Origin: CAZEIW01 sp964512305
GTDB taxonomy: Bacteria; Pseudomonadota; Gammaproteobacteria; Burkholderiales; Burkholderiaceae_F
Assembly: GCA_964512305.1 (NCBI GenBank)
Contig: CAZEIW010000008.1
Span: 1 to 17,224, forward strand
Length of the DNA: 17,224 nucleotides
Direction of reading: 5' to 3'
Shown: in pieces, positions 7,431 through 14,327 of the stretch
Layout of the letters: the number at the start of each line of letters is the position of its first letter
Position numbering within the stretch: position 1 is the stretch's first letter
Translations under genes and position numbers: made by a program
Notes under the pieces: model-generated
What the model saw: only the letters and a program-made list of their open reading frames with translations
Told to the model about the DNA's origin: nothing
The model's database searches: none

Positions 7431-7637
7431 TTAGGCGATGATCCCGAACGGCTCGACCTTGCGCGTCGGGGCCGGTTCGCTGCGCCACAGCAGCGCGGGA
7501 GCCTCGCAAAACGCGATCAGGCGCTCGATTTCATCGCTTGGGGACAGCGCCGCGTCCGACGCGGACCAGCTTCGTTCGTCCGGTATCGAATGAGCGCACC
7601 GTGTCGGTGCCGGGGATGAATTCCACATGGCGGACAT
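7431..7637 (-). CDS. Possible small protein or gene remnant, 68 aa
   Basis: This short frame ends 22 nt before the 113-residue gene on the same strand, so the two could be co-transcribed. The C-terminal half (DEIERLIAFCEAPALLWR) looks protein-like; the N-terminal half (Ser/Pro-rich) does not. No good ribosome site precedes the ATG at 7637. It may be a real small gene, or the tail of a decayed one. Confidence 0.28.
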   Translation of the reverse strand: MSAMWNSSPAPTRCAHSIPDERSWSASDAALSPSDEIERLIAFCEAPALLWRSEPAPTRKVEPFGIIA

Positions 7638-7785
7638 TCCGTAGTTGGAGAGAGCTTCGGCAGTGTGAGCGCCGGACGCGCTACGAACTATCCGGGGTTG
7701 ACTTCAATTTGCGTCCGGGAAACACCTTACCCCGAAGCCGTCGCGCACATACGGGGCGGCCGACCGTATGCCTACCCTCGGAGCG
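7638..7785. other. Gap downstream of the stressosome operon
   Basis: About 150 bases lie between the 3' end of the NarL-type regulator and the small minus-strand frames, which point the same way. Base composition is slightly lower in GC than in the surroundings. No terminator hairpin with a T-run and no gene is evident. Confidence 0.4.
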
Positions 7786-8418
7786 TCACAGTTGCACGAG
7801 CCCGCGCCGCACCGCGTATCGAACGAGCCCGGCCGTTTCGTGGATGTCGAGCTTCTTCATCAGCCGCGAGCGGTGCGACTCGGCGGTCTTGAAGCTGATG
7901 CCGAGGATGCGCGCGATCTGCTTGGTCGACTTGCTTTCCGCGATCAATTGCAGGATCTGCCGCTCGCGGGGAGTCAGGTCCTGCGTGCCCGATTCGTCCT
8001 TGTCCAGGATCGCGTCGACCAGCGAGACCGCGACCCCGGGGCTGATGTAGACGGCGCCGCGCGAGACCTCGTCGATCGCTCGCACGAGGTCCTCGGCGGC
8101 CTGCGTCTTCAGCACATAGCCCTTGGCCCCAGCCCGCAAGGCCTCGACGACGTACGGGCGATCGGCATGCATCGTCAGCAGGATCGTTCGCACCTGCGGG
8201 GCGGCGCGCGCCAGCTCGCGCGCGGAATCGACGCCGTTCAAGATCGGCATGATCAGATCGAGCACGGCGATGTCGACCTGATGCACGCCGGCGATGTCGA
8301 CCGCCTCGCGCCCGTTGGCCGCCTCCGCCACGACGATGTGGCCGGCCTTCTCCAGCAACGCGCGCAGCCCCTGGCGCACGATCTGATGGTCGTCGGCGAT
8401 CAGGACTCGGCGCCTCAT
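7786..8418 (-). CDS. NarL/FixJ-family response regulator
   Basis: A 210-residue transcriptional regulator and last gene of the stressosome operon. The receiver domain (about 3-118) has Asp9/Asp10, phospho-acceptor Asp54 (AVLDLIMP), Thr82 (LLTMHAD) and Lys104 (YVLKT). A LuxR-type helix-turn-helix covers about 145-205 (LTPRERQILQLIAE, then STKQIARILGISFKTAESH). The gene starts 3 nt after the upstream kinase stop, so the two are almost surely a cognate pair. As the only DNA-binding protein of the operon it is the likely final output of the stressosome, replacing the alternative sigma factor used in Bacillus. Target genes are unknown; the operon's own promoter is a candidate. Confidence 0.95.
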   Translation of the reverse strand: MRRRVLIADDHQIVRQGLRALLEKAGHIVVAEAANGREAVDIAGVHQVDIAVLDLIMPILNGVDSARELARAAPQVRTILLTMHADRPYVVEALRAGAKGYVLKTQAAEDLVRAIDEVSRGAVYISPGVAVSLVDAILDKDESGTQDLTPRERQILQLIAESKSTKQIARILGISFKTAESHRSRLMKKLDIHETAGLVRYAVRRGLVQL

Positions 8419-8421
8419 TGT

Positions 8422-9342
8422 CTAGGCCTCCCTGGGAACCACCAGCACCAGCGTGGTGCCAAGCTGCGGGCGCGAGACGATACGGAACGCTCCGCCGAGC
8501 GCACCCAGGCGCTCCCGAATGCCGATCAGGCCGAGTCCCGCGTTCCCTTCCCGCTTGTTGGGTTTCGCGAACCCGATGCCGTCGTCGTGCACGATGCAAC
8601 TCACCCAGCGCGACCCGCATCGCAGCCGGACGATGGCCGATCTGGCGCGCGCGTGCCTGACGACGTTGTTGAGCGCCTCCTGGGCAGCGCGGTAAACCGC
8701 CGATTCGACGGCGGCCGACATTCGCACAGGGTCATTGCCCTTGACCGTGATCTCGAGGCGGTTGCGCCTCGCGGTCGTCTCGGCCAGGGAACGCAGCGCC
8801 GGCAGCAGGCCCAGGTCTTCCAGGATCATCGGCCGCAGTTCGTGCGAAAGATCGCGCAGCGAGTCCTCGGTGTCCTTCAGAAGCAGGATCACTTCGCCCA
8901 CTTTCTCGCGCGCCCGCACCGGCAGCGTGGGCGCCAGCTCCGCCAGCGCAATGTGGACCGAGGCGAGCAGCTGCCCGGCCTCGTTGTGCAGCGCCTGACC
9001 GATACGCTTGGCTTCGCTCTCCAGCGTTTCGTTGAGGCGCCGCAGTGCGAGCGCCGCTTCGCGGGTGCCCCGATGGCTCATCTCGAACGGGGACAGGCAT
9101 TCGACCAGGAAGCGCTCGGCGGCGTCGCATGCCGCCCTGCGTCGCGCCGCCCCGTCGATCGCGAGCACTCGCTGCAGGCCGACCTGGTGCGAGGCGGCGA
9201 CCTCCAGGATGCCCAGCCCGGCCACGAGGGCAGCGCGGCCCGTCTCGTAGGCGCGATTCAGATGCGCCTCGCTTCCGTCGCGAAGATAGTCGTCGAGGGC
9301 GTCCTGGTAGCTGCGGTCGAACCGTTCAGCGATCGCGCTCAT
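8422..9342 (-). CDS. Soluble histidine kinase with N-terminal RsbU_N-like (RsbT-binding) domain
   Basis: A 306-residue kinase with no membrane segment, PAS or GAF domain. Residues about 8-85 (SYQDALDDYLRDGSEAHL, AYETGRAALVAGLGILEVA, ASHQVGLQRVL) resemble the RsbU N-terminal domain, which in B. subtilis RsbU is the docking site for RsbT. A helical linker (about 95-115) leads to a HisKA_3 dimerisation helix with His119 (ALHNEAGQ), then a NarX-type HATPase_c domain: N-box AAQEALNNVVRHA, G1 box HDDGIGF, G2 box GLGLIGIRERL. In RsbU the same N-terminal domain is fused to a PP2C phosphatase; here it is fused to a kinase. The gene overlaps rsbX by 17 nt and is followed 3 nt later by the response regulator. 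Inference: RsbT binding switches the kinase. The domain call is from memory of the family, without a profile search. Confidence 0.88.
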   Translation of the reverse strand: MSAIAERFDRSYQDALDDYLRDGSEAHLNRAYETGRAALVAGLGILEVAASHQVGLQRVLAIDGAARRRAACDAAERFLVECLSPFEMSHRGTREAALALRRLNETLESEAKRIGQALHNEAGQLLASVHIALAELAPTLPVRAREKVGEVILLLKDTEDSLRDLSHELRPMILEDLGLLPALRSLAETTARRNRLEITVKGNDPVRMSAAVESAVYRAAQEALNNVVRHARARSAIVRLRCGSRWVSCIVHDDGIGFAKPNKREGNAGLGLIGIRERLGALGGAFRIVSRPQLGTTLVLVVPREA

Positions 9343-9955
9343 CGAGCCTCACCTGGTAACGTGCGACCAGCACCAGCGCGTCGTCGGTGGACTTGCCATG
9401 GTGCGCAAATATGTGCTCGGCCAGCGGTTGCGGCTCCAGGCCGGACGGCAGGTCGTCGGCGAACCGTTCCTGGATACCGTCGGTCGCCATGATCAGCGTG
9501 TCGCCGGGCGCGAATGCCAGCACGGACGGCTCCATGAGCGGCAGGTCGCCGCCGACCACGCCCGAGCGCACCAGCAGGTGCCTGGCCGGCGCCTCGACAA
9601 GGAAGCCGCTGGGCACCAGAACGCCGGCGACGTTGCCGATGCCAAGCCAGGACATCCGGTGCGACCGCCAGTCGAACGACGCAAGGCTCATCGCCGCACC
9701 GTCGCGTTCCCGCAGCGCCGCGTGGCAGCGCTCGATCAGGCTCACCACGTCCCCGCGCGCGTGCTGCCGGAGTATGTCCACGGTGCGCGCGGCTATCTGC
9801 GCCGCCCGGCGCCCATGGCCCAACGCGTCGACGACCGCCACCAGCGCGCCCTCCTCGAAAATCTCGACCAGCAGCCGGTCGCCCGATTCGGTCTGCCCGG
9901 GCAGCGGCGCCGCCGCCGCGCCCCAAAGCAGGGTTGGCGTCTTCAGAACTTCCAT
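9326..9955 (-). CDS. rsbX: RsbX-like PP2C-type serine/threonine phosphatase
   Basis: A 209-residue SpoIIE/RsbX-type phosphatase made of a single catalytic domain. Metal-binding acids are visible: SGD (Asp26), VVDALGHG (Asp43), ATDGIQE and STDDALVLV near the C-terminus. In stressosomes RsbX removes phosphate from RsbS and RsbR, so that RsbT is recaptured and the response ends. The ATG at 9955 overlaps the rsbT stop by 13 nt; the frame stays open further upstream, but that part is Arg-rich shadow of rsbT. Length matches Bacillus RsbX (about 200). There is no RsbT-binding N-terminal domain, so it is not an RsbU. Confidence 0.9.
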   Translation of the reverse strand: MEVLKTPTLLWGAAAAPLPGQTESGDRLLVEIFEEGALVAVVDALGHGRRAAQIAARTVDILRQHARGDVVSLIERCHAALRERDGAAMSLASFDWRSHRMSWLGIGNVAGVLVPSGFLVEAPARHLLVRSGVVGGDLPLMEPSVLAFAPGDTLIMATDGIQERFADDLPSGLEPQPLAEHIFAHHGKSTDDALVLVARYQVRLDERDR

Positions 9956-10365
9956 TTGGTCACGGTGACGGTCGTGCCGTCCTGGCGGCTCGACACGATC
10001 TCGAAGTCGTCGACGATCCGGCGCACGCCCGGCAGCCCCAGCCCCAGGCCCCCGGACGTGGAAAACCCGGACCGGACCGCGAGCTTCAGGTCGGAGATGC
10101 CCGGACCGCGGTCGCGCGCGACCACGACGATGCCGCGCCGGGTTCCGTTGACCTTCGAGCGCAGCACGATGTCGCCGTTGCCGGCGTACTGGACGATATT
10201 GCGTGCCAGTTCGGAGATCGCGGTGGCGACCAGCGTCGCCTCGCCCGCCGAGAACCCGAGCTTCTCCGCCAGTGCACGCCCTTGCAGGCGGGCCGACACG
10301 ATGTCGTTGGCCGATGCGACGGGAACGCAATACTCGGCATCGGCATCAGAGTTCAGCGCGGGCAT
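9943..10365 (-). CDS. rsbT: RsbT-like serine/threonine switch kinase
   Basis: A 140-residue GHKL-type kinase. ATP-site motifs are intact: TAISELARNI with Asn56, RDRGPGI with Asp85, and the long GFSTSGGLGLGLPGVRR lid segment that is a hallmark of RsbT. In stressosomes RsbT is held by RsbS/RsbR, phosphorylates both under stress and is then released to activate a downstream partner. Here the only partner with an RsbU_N-like domain is the kinase at 8422-9342. The ATG at 10365 lies 20 nt inside the end of rsbS, which points to translational coupling. Length and motifs match B. subtilis RsbT closely. Confidence 0.95.
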   Translation of the reverse strand: MPALNSDADAEYCVPVASANDIVSARLQGRALAEKLGFSAGEATLVATAISELARNIVQYAGNGDIVLRSKVNGTRRGIVVVARDRGPGISDLKLAVRSGFSTSGGLGLGLPGVRRIVDDFEIVSSRQDGTTVTVTKWKF

Positions 10366-10717
10366 GCTGGAGCTTCTTGTCCAGGTAGGCGAGTCCTTCT
10401 TCCAGGTCGAGCGCCGTGGAAACCTTCTCGAGCGTGATGCCCAATTGCACCATCGCGAACGCGACCTCCGGCTGCACGCCGACAATGACAGTCTCCGCGC
10501 CGCGCAGGCGGATGATGTGCGCGATGTCGCGCAGCGTGCGGGAAGCGAACGAATCGAGCACGTCCAGCGCCGTCACGTCGACGATCACGCCGCGCGAGCG
10601 GAACTTGCCGACCCGCTCGACCAGCGCCGTCTGCAGCGCCATGAGATCCTCGTCGGAGAGCGCCGACTGGATCGTCGCGATCAGGTACTGCGCCTGCTTC
10701 AGGATCGGGACGGCCAT
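10346..10717 (-). CDS. rsbS: RsbS-like STAS-domain stressosome scaffold protein
   Basis: A 123-residue single STAS domain. It begins MAVPILKQAQYLIATIQ and contains VDVTALDVLDSFASRTL, in which Ser56 matches the RsbT target Ser59 of Bacillus RsbS. VGVQPEVAFAMVQLGI and STALDLEEGLAYL complete the family pattern. RsbS forms the core of the stressosome with RsbR and traps RsbT until Ser56 is phosphorylated. It starts 9 nt after the rsbR stop. Confidence 0.95.
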   Translation of the reverse strand: MAVPILKQAQYLIATIQSALSDEDLMALQTALVERVGKFRSRGVIVDVTALDVLDSFASRTLRDIAHIIRLRGAETVIVGVQPEVAFAMVQLGITLEKVSTALDLEEGLAYLDKKLQHARAEL

Positions 10718-10726
10718 GCCGAAGCC

Positions 10727-11638
10727 CTACTGTTCCTCGCGGATCCCCGGGATCTGGGCCAGCGCCTCCGTGGGAACGACCTTGTAGCCCAGCAGGCGCT
10801 CGGCCTCCTCGATCCCCCCCTGCAGGTCGCCGACCGTGTTCATCTTGCCCAGGTCGACCCCGATCTTCACCAGTGTCTGCGCGATCTCGGGGGACAGGCC
10901 CGTGACGATGACGGTCGCGCCGAGCAGCCGCGACGCCTCGACCGTCTGCACCAGGTGGTTGGCCACGTGCGAGTCCATCGCCGCGACGCCGGTGATGTCG
11001 ATCACGACCACCCGCGCGCGGTTGGCCCGGATGGCGCGCAGCAGCTGCTCGGTCAGCTGGCGCGCGCGCTGCGGATCGATCACGCCGATGATCGGCAGGA
11101 TGAGCAGGCGCTCGCGCACCTGCAACACCGGGGTCGAGAGCTCGCGGATCGCCTCCTGCTGCTCGCGGATGATGCGCTCGCGCTCCTGGACGAACCCGAC
11201 CGCGACGGTGTTCGCGATGCGGTTCGCGGCCGGCTCGTAGGCATCCAGGATCCGGTTCAGCAACTGGAAGTCGCTCTGGTACTTGGCAAACAGCGAACGC
11301 GCCAGCACGTCGCGCAGCAGCAGCACGATGCCCACGACCTCGTGCGTCTCGACGCCGCGCGGAATGATCCGCTCCGACAGGTTGCGGGAATACGTCTGCA
11401 GCGCCTCGAACGTCCCCGTTTCCAGGGCTGCAACGTAGTTGTCATACACCGAAGTGGCCTCGGCGAAGATCTCCGCATCCGACATCGCGGTCAGGACCTT
11501 CGCTTCGGTGATGCGCCGCGCCCACTCCTCGCGCAGCTCGGTGCGGTGCTGGCGCAGGTGTTCGACCAGTTCGCGCAGCAAGGCGGCCGTCGAGACCGCC
11601 GTGCCGCGCAGCGTGTCCAGCTCGATCGTGTCTTTCAA
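10727..11638 (-). CDS. rsbR: RsbR-like stressosome sensor (RsbRD-type N-domain plus STAS)
   Basis: A 303-residue sensor and scaffold protein, first gene of the operon. The N-terminal helical domain (about 15-155) resembles the RsbRD_N type (LREEWARRI, SERIIPRGVETHEVVGIVLLL) rather than a clear haem globin or LOV domain. A linker helix (FVQERERIIREQQEAIREL) joins it to a C-terminal STAS domain (about 169-280). Aligned without gaps to Bacillus RsbRA, the two RsbT target threonines become Pro189 (VIDPQRA; Thr171 site) and Ser223 (MDSHVA; Thr205 site). The TTG at 11638 was chosen because GAGAGG lies 4 nt upstream; the open frame continues to 11731, but that part looks non-coding. The signal sensed is unknown. 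Confidence 0.9.
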   Translation of the reverse strand: MKDTIELDTLRGTAVSTAALLRELVEHLRQHRTELREEWARRITEAKVLTAMSDAEIFAEATSVYDNYVAALETGTFEALQTYSRNLSERIIPRGVETHEVVGIVLLLRDVLARSLFAKYQSDFQLLNRILDAYEPAANRIANTVAVGFVQERERIIREQQEAIRELSTPVLQVRERLLILPIIGVIDPQRARQLTEQLLRAIRANRARVVVIDITGVAAMDSHVANHLVQTVEASRLLGATVIVTGLSPEIAQTLVKIGVDLGKMNTVGDLQGGIEEAERLLGYKVVPTEALAQIPGIREEQ

Positions 11639-12057
11639 TTCGCCTCTCCCCCACCCCGTCGACGCCGGTGCCTCGAACGATCGACGAGGCGCCTCCCACC
11701 GTTCGGGCCGGCCGCCGCAAGGGCTCCACATTGCAAAGCCTCCCTGGGTTCACGGCAACCGGACTCGGCGAGGTGGCGCAACTCGCGCCGGCCGCCGCTG
11801 CATCTTAGGTCCGGATCGGGGCGTCGGCTCGACGCACTCGTTCGGATGAGGGTATTTCCTTCCCATCCGATCAGGCGAATACCTGATGCGGCGCTCCGGG
11901 CGCGGCGGAAAGCCGCCGCCGGACACCCCGGTCGATCACCCGGCCGTGCCCGCAATCCCCATCACGGCCTCGGCTCCGCCAACCATGACCGCTGAAAACC
12001 ATTCGGCCGACACGGTATGAGCCTGCGGCTGTCCCTCAACCCCTCGAAGCGCGGTCG
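11639..12057. other. Upstream region of the stressosome operon
   Basis: About 420 bases lie between rsbR and the DUF2231-like gene, both on the minus strand. It must carry the rsbR promoter. The only structure seen is the short inverted repeat at 11870-11887. Open frames crossing it have the Arg/Ala/Gly bias of random high-GC sequence, so I call no gene. Confidence 0.5.
11870..11887. promoter_or_regulatory. Short inverted repeat upstream of rsbR (possible operator)
   Basis: ATCAGG and CCTGAT form 6-bp arms around a 6-nt spacer, about 230 nt before the rsbR start. Dyads of this size are typical of dimeric regulator sites, but one copy could arise by chance. No conclusion on which protein binds is possible. 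Confidence 0.25.
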
Positions 12058-12537
12058 CTACGTCCACCAGTCCTCGTCGTCGACGCCGTCCGAAACTTCG
12101 GGCGCGAGTCCCCTGGCCAGATACGCCGTTGCAATCAGCAGGCACACGACGATCGCGGACAGCGTGATCCCGGCCGGGACCACGGCGCGCACGGGATCCT
12201 CGTTCAGCCGGTAGATCAGGTTCGACGCCGAAAGGGCGAGCGCGAGCAGGTTGCCGATCACGTGCATCGAGCAGACCTTCGAGGGTTGCACCGTGCCCTC
12301 GCTGAGGTACCGAACGAGCCCGTTGGCCGCCGCGATCGCCCCGGTCGCAAGCCCCGCGCCGAGCATCCACTCGGACACGCGCGCGTAGACCGCGGCCTCG
12401 GTGAGCCAGAAGAGAACGTCGCTGACGAGCGCCGTACCCAGTAACGCCGCCGGCAGCGGGATCAGCGAGATGTACAGCGAATCCCAGACGTCGGCGGCCA
12501 GGTCTTGGTGTCGGTCTTCGTATTGGAGTGTGGACAT
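12058..12537 (-). CDS. DUF2231-like membrane protein
   Basis: A 159-residue integral membrane protein with four predicted segments (about 22-45, 58-77, 92-106 and 120-142). The pattern (SLYISLIPLPAALLGTALVSD, a helical pair, HVIGNLLAL, acidic tail ending DDEDWW) resembles the DUF2231 family of unknown function, although the usual His-Pro start is absent. The ATG at 12537 has GGAG about 8 nt upstream. It lies upstream of the stressosome operon on the same strand, but 419 nt away, so a shared transcript is uncertain. Confidence 0.7.
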   Translation of the reverse strand: MSTLQYEDRHQDLAADVWDSLYISLIPLPAALLGTALVSDVLFWLTEAAVYARVSEWMLGAGLATGAIAAANGLVRYLSEGTVQPSKVCSMHVIGNLLALALSASNLIYRLNEDPVRAVVPAGITLSAIVVCLLIATAYLARGLAPEVSDGVDDEDWWT

Positions 12538-12891
12538 CGTTGGCTCCGTCTTTTGGTACGGGCCACTATGAACGTGCCACTCCGCATTGAGAACACGATC
12601 GGGCCCGCAAAGAAGTTAGACCGGCCTCCCGTGCGTATGTGCCGCAGAAGCCGGAATTCATCGGGCAACGGTTGTTCGACTAGCGTGGTCGGCCGAGGTT
12701 CAACGGCTTAGCCTGGGTGCGGGAAAACTCATGATTGAATCCGTTCTCACCAAGGAACATATTGGGCCACGCGGGCTTCTAAGTGTCTGAGTCCGATTCG
12801 ACGGACACTCACTTCATGCTGACTCCAGCATCGGGTCCGTACAGGTGCCGGAGCGCCGATCCTCGGCGCAGCCGGTCAGGAGGACGAGAAG
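12538..12891. other. Divergent intergenic region with imperfect hairpin
   Basis: This region separates the DUF2231-like gene (minus) and the small Cys-rich gene (plus) and should hold both promoters. An inverted repeat AGTGTC (12782-12787) / GACACT (12804-12809) could fold about 80 nt before the plus-strand gene. The 10-mer CTAAGTGTCT at 12779 recurs at 13279. No convincing promoter hexamers were found. Confidence 0.4.
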
Positions 12892-13116
12892 ATGAAGAAG
12901 GCTCACTCAAATGAACTTCAGGGGCGAGAACGGATCCGGTCGCGCAAGATCATGATCGACCCGGAGATCTATTGCCCGACCTCGATGCGCGAGAGCGACG
13001 GCGACGCCGAGTGCGACCACGACTTCGAGGAGCGGCCCGACGTTGCGCAGCCGACCTTCGCGGTCTGGACCTGCACGATCTGCGGGCGCGCGGTCAGATT
13101 CGACGTCTGGCAGTAG
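12892..13116 (+). CDS. Small Cys-rich (zinc-ribbon-like) protein, 74 aa
   Basis: A strong ribosome site (AGGAGG, 8 nt before the ATG) supports this gene. The basic N-terminus (about 1-20) is followed by an acidic middle and the possible metal ligands Cys28, Cys41, His43, Cys61 and Cys64, the last two as CTIC in a beta-hairpin-like context (WTCTICGRAVRFDVW). This suggests a single zinc ribbon or knuckle. No domain family is recognised and no function can be assigned. It is transcribed alone, away from the DUF2231-like gene, and runs into a convergent repeat pair. Confidence 0.65.
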   Translation: MKKAHSNELQGRERIRSRKIMIDPEIYCPTSMRESDGDAECDHDFEERPDVAQPTFAVWTCTICGRAVRFDVWQ

Positions 13117-13137
13117 CCGCGCGGCGGAACATGTTCC

Positions 13138-13173
13138 CCCTCTCCCGCTTGCGGGAGAGGGTCGGGGTGAGGG
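13138..13173. repeat. REP-like palindrome, family 2, copy D
   Basis: The stem CCCTCTCCCG / CGGGAGAGGG with loop CTTG (13138-13161) is followed by the tail TCGGGGTGAGGG. With copy E it forms an inverted pair in the gap between two convergent genes. Confidence 0.88.
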
Positions 13174-13307
13174 TGGCAAGAACAGGTAGGTGCCGGCGCC
13201 GGCGTTGCGGAGTCGTCGTTTTCGGGCTGCGGCCCTCTATGCCGTTGCCCGTTTTCGCCATCCTTCGCAGGTTCGGCGCTAAGTGTCTAGATCACGGTGC
13301 GCCTCCA

Positions 13308-13344
13308 CCCTCACCCCGACCCTCTCCCGCAAGCGGGAGAGGGG
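13308..13344. repeat. REP-like palindrome, family 2, copy E
   Basis: This is the reverse complement of copy D: tail CCCTCACCCCGA, then CCCTCTCCCG / CGGGAGAGGG with loop CAAG. It ends 6 nt before the stop codon of the reductase gene. Unlike pair B-C (23 nt apart), D and E are 134 nt apart; the sequence between them shows no gene. Confidence 0.88.
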
Positions 13345-13350
13345 AAAAAC

Positions 13351-14322
13351 CTACCGTGAGAGCGGACTGAGCTGCGCCTGTCGCGCGCGGCGCGCCTCGT
13401 AGGCCTTCAGGTGGGTGTAGGCGAGGCGCAGCAGGGGAACTGGGGAACTCGCGGAGGGGCCCGGTGCGCCGGCCGCTTCGGCGCGCCGGATGAGGTCGCC
13501 GATGATGTGGTCGGCTTCGATCGGCGCATTGCGTTCGATATCCCGCAACATCGACGCGGTGAAGGGCGAGCCGGCCGCCAGCAGCCCGGCACGACTCCGC
13601 TCCAGCATCGCAGGCCGCGGCGCGAACCCCTGCGCCTGCGCCACCGCGCGGCATTCCTCGAACAGCGCGAGCATGAAGGCGCTGCCGCCCGGCGCGGCCC
13701 CGATGTCGCCGACCGCCGCCCGCATCAGGCAGGTGCTCGCGGCGAGCGTGGCGAGGAACACCCACTTCTCCCACATCTCGAGCACGATGTTCTCGCTCAG
13801 CCGGGCGTCGAACGCGGCGCCGTTCATGGCGCCGGCGATCGCGCGCACGCGCTCCGACGAGCCCGAGTCGCGCTCGCCGAAAGTCACCGAGTGCACGTCG
13901 TTCAGATGCACGATCGCGCGCTTTTCGTCGAGCGTGGCGGCGATCACGCACTGGCCGCCGAGCACCCGCGCGCGACCGAAGCGCCCGTCGAGCAGGTCGA
14001 GGTGGCGCATTCCGTTGAGCAGCGGGAGCACCGCGCTGTCCGGGCCGACCGCGGGCGCGAACGAGGCAATCGCGGCTTCGAGGTCGTAGGCCTTGCAGGC
14101 GAGCACGATCAGATCGAACGGCCGGTCGAGGCGTTCGGCGAGCACGGTCGCCGGAGCAGGCAGCGTCGCGTCGCCATGCGGGCTGCGGATGACCAGGCCG
14201 TCGCGGGCAAGTTCCGCCGCGCGCGCGGCCCGGACCAGGAAGGTCACATCGCGGCCCGCCTGGAGCAGGCGGCCGCCGAAATAACCGCCGGTCGCGCCGG
14301 CACCGACCACCAGGATTCGCAT
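13351..14322 (-). CDS. Ketopantoate reductase-family oxidoreductase (PanE/ApbA-like)
   Basis: A 323-residue NAD(P)-dependent reductase. The N-terminal Rossmann motif is VVGAGATGGYFGGRL, followed by ACKAYD (active-site Lys region), LLNGMRH, and the C-terminal helical domain with Lys in EMWEKWVF and the SMLRDIERNAPIEADHI segment holding the conserved Ser and Glu. These are the residues expected in 2-dehydropantoate 2-reductase, which makes pantoate for coenzyme A. The start lies 5 nt after the mutase large-subunit stop, so it is co-transcribed with the mutase genes. That context suggests either extra CoA supply or a related 2-oxo/hydroxy-acid reductase acting in the same pathway. Family is certain; substrate is not. 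Confidence 0.85.
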   Translation of the reverse strand: MRILVVGAGATGGYFGGRLLQAGRDVTFLVRAARAAELARDGLVIRSPHGDATLPAPATVLAERLDRPFDLIVLACKAYDLEAAIASFAPAVGPDSAVLPLLNGMRHLDLLDGRFGRARVLGGQCVIAATLDEKRAIVHLNDVHSVTFGERDSGSSERVRAIAGAMNGAAFDARLSENIVLEMWEKWVFLATLAASTCLMRAAVGDIGAAPGGSAFMLALFEECRAVAQAQGFAPRPAMLERSRAGLLAAGSPFTASMLRDIERNAPIEADHIIGDLIRRAEAAGAPGPSASSPVPLLRLAYTHLKAYEARRARQAQLSPLSR

Positions 14323-14327
14323 GTCGC

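Noticed and set aside
9326..9955. RsbU (activating phosphatase) identity for the PP2C gene
   Set aside because: It has no N-terminal RsbT-binding domain and its length fits RsbX; the RsbU_N-like domain is on the neighbouring kinase instead.
9398..11995. Very long open frame on the plus strand (865 codons) opposite the stressosome operon
   Set aside because: It is antisense to six genes with clear family motifs and is rich in Arg/Gln/Asp/His, as expected of a high-GC shadow frame.
12779..13288. Exact 10-mer CTAAGTGTCT at 12779 and 13279 as ends of a small mobile element around the Cys-rich gene
   Set aside because: The match is direct and only 10 bases long, with no target duplication or transposase; chance is a sufficient explanation.
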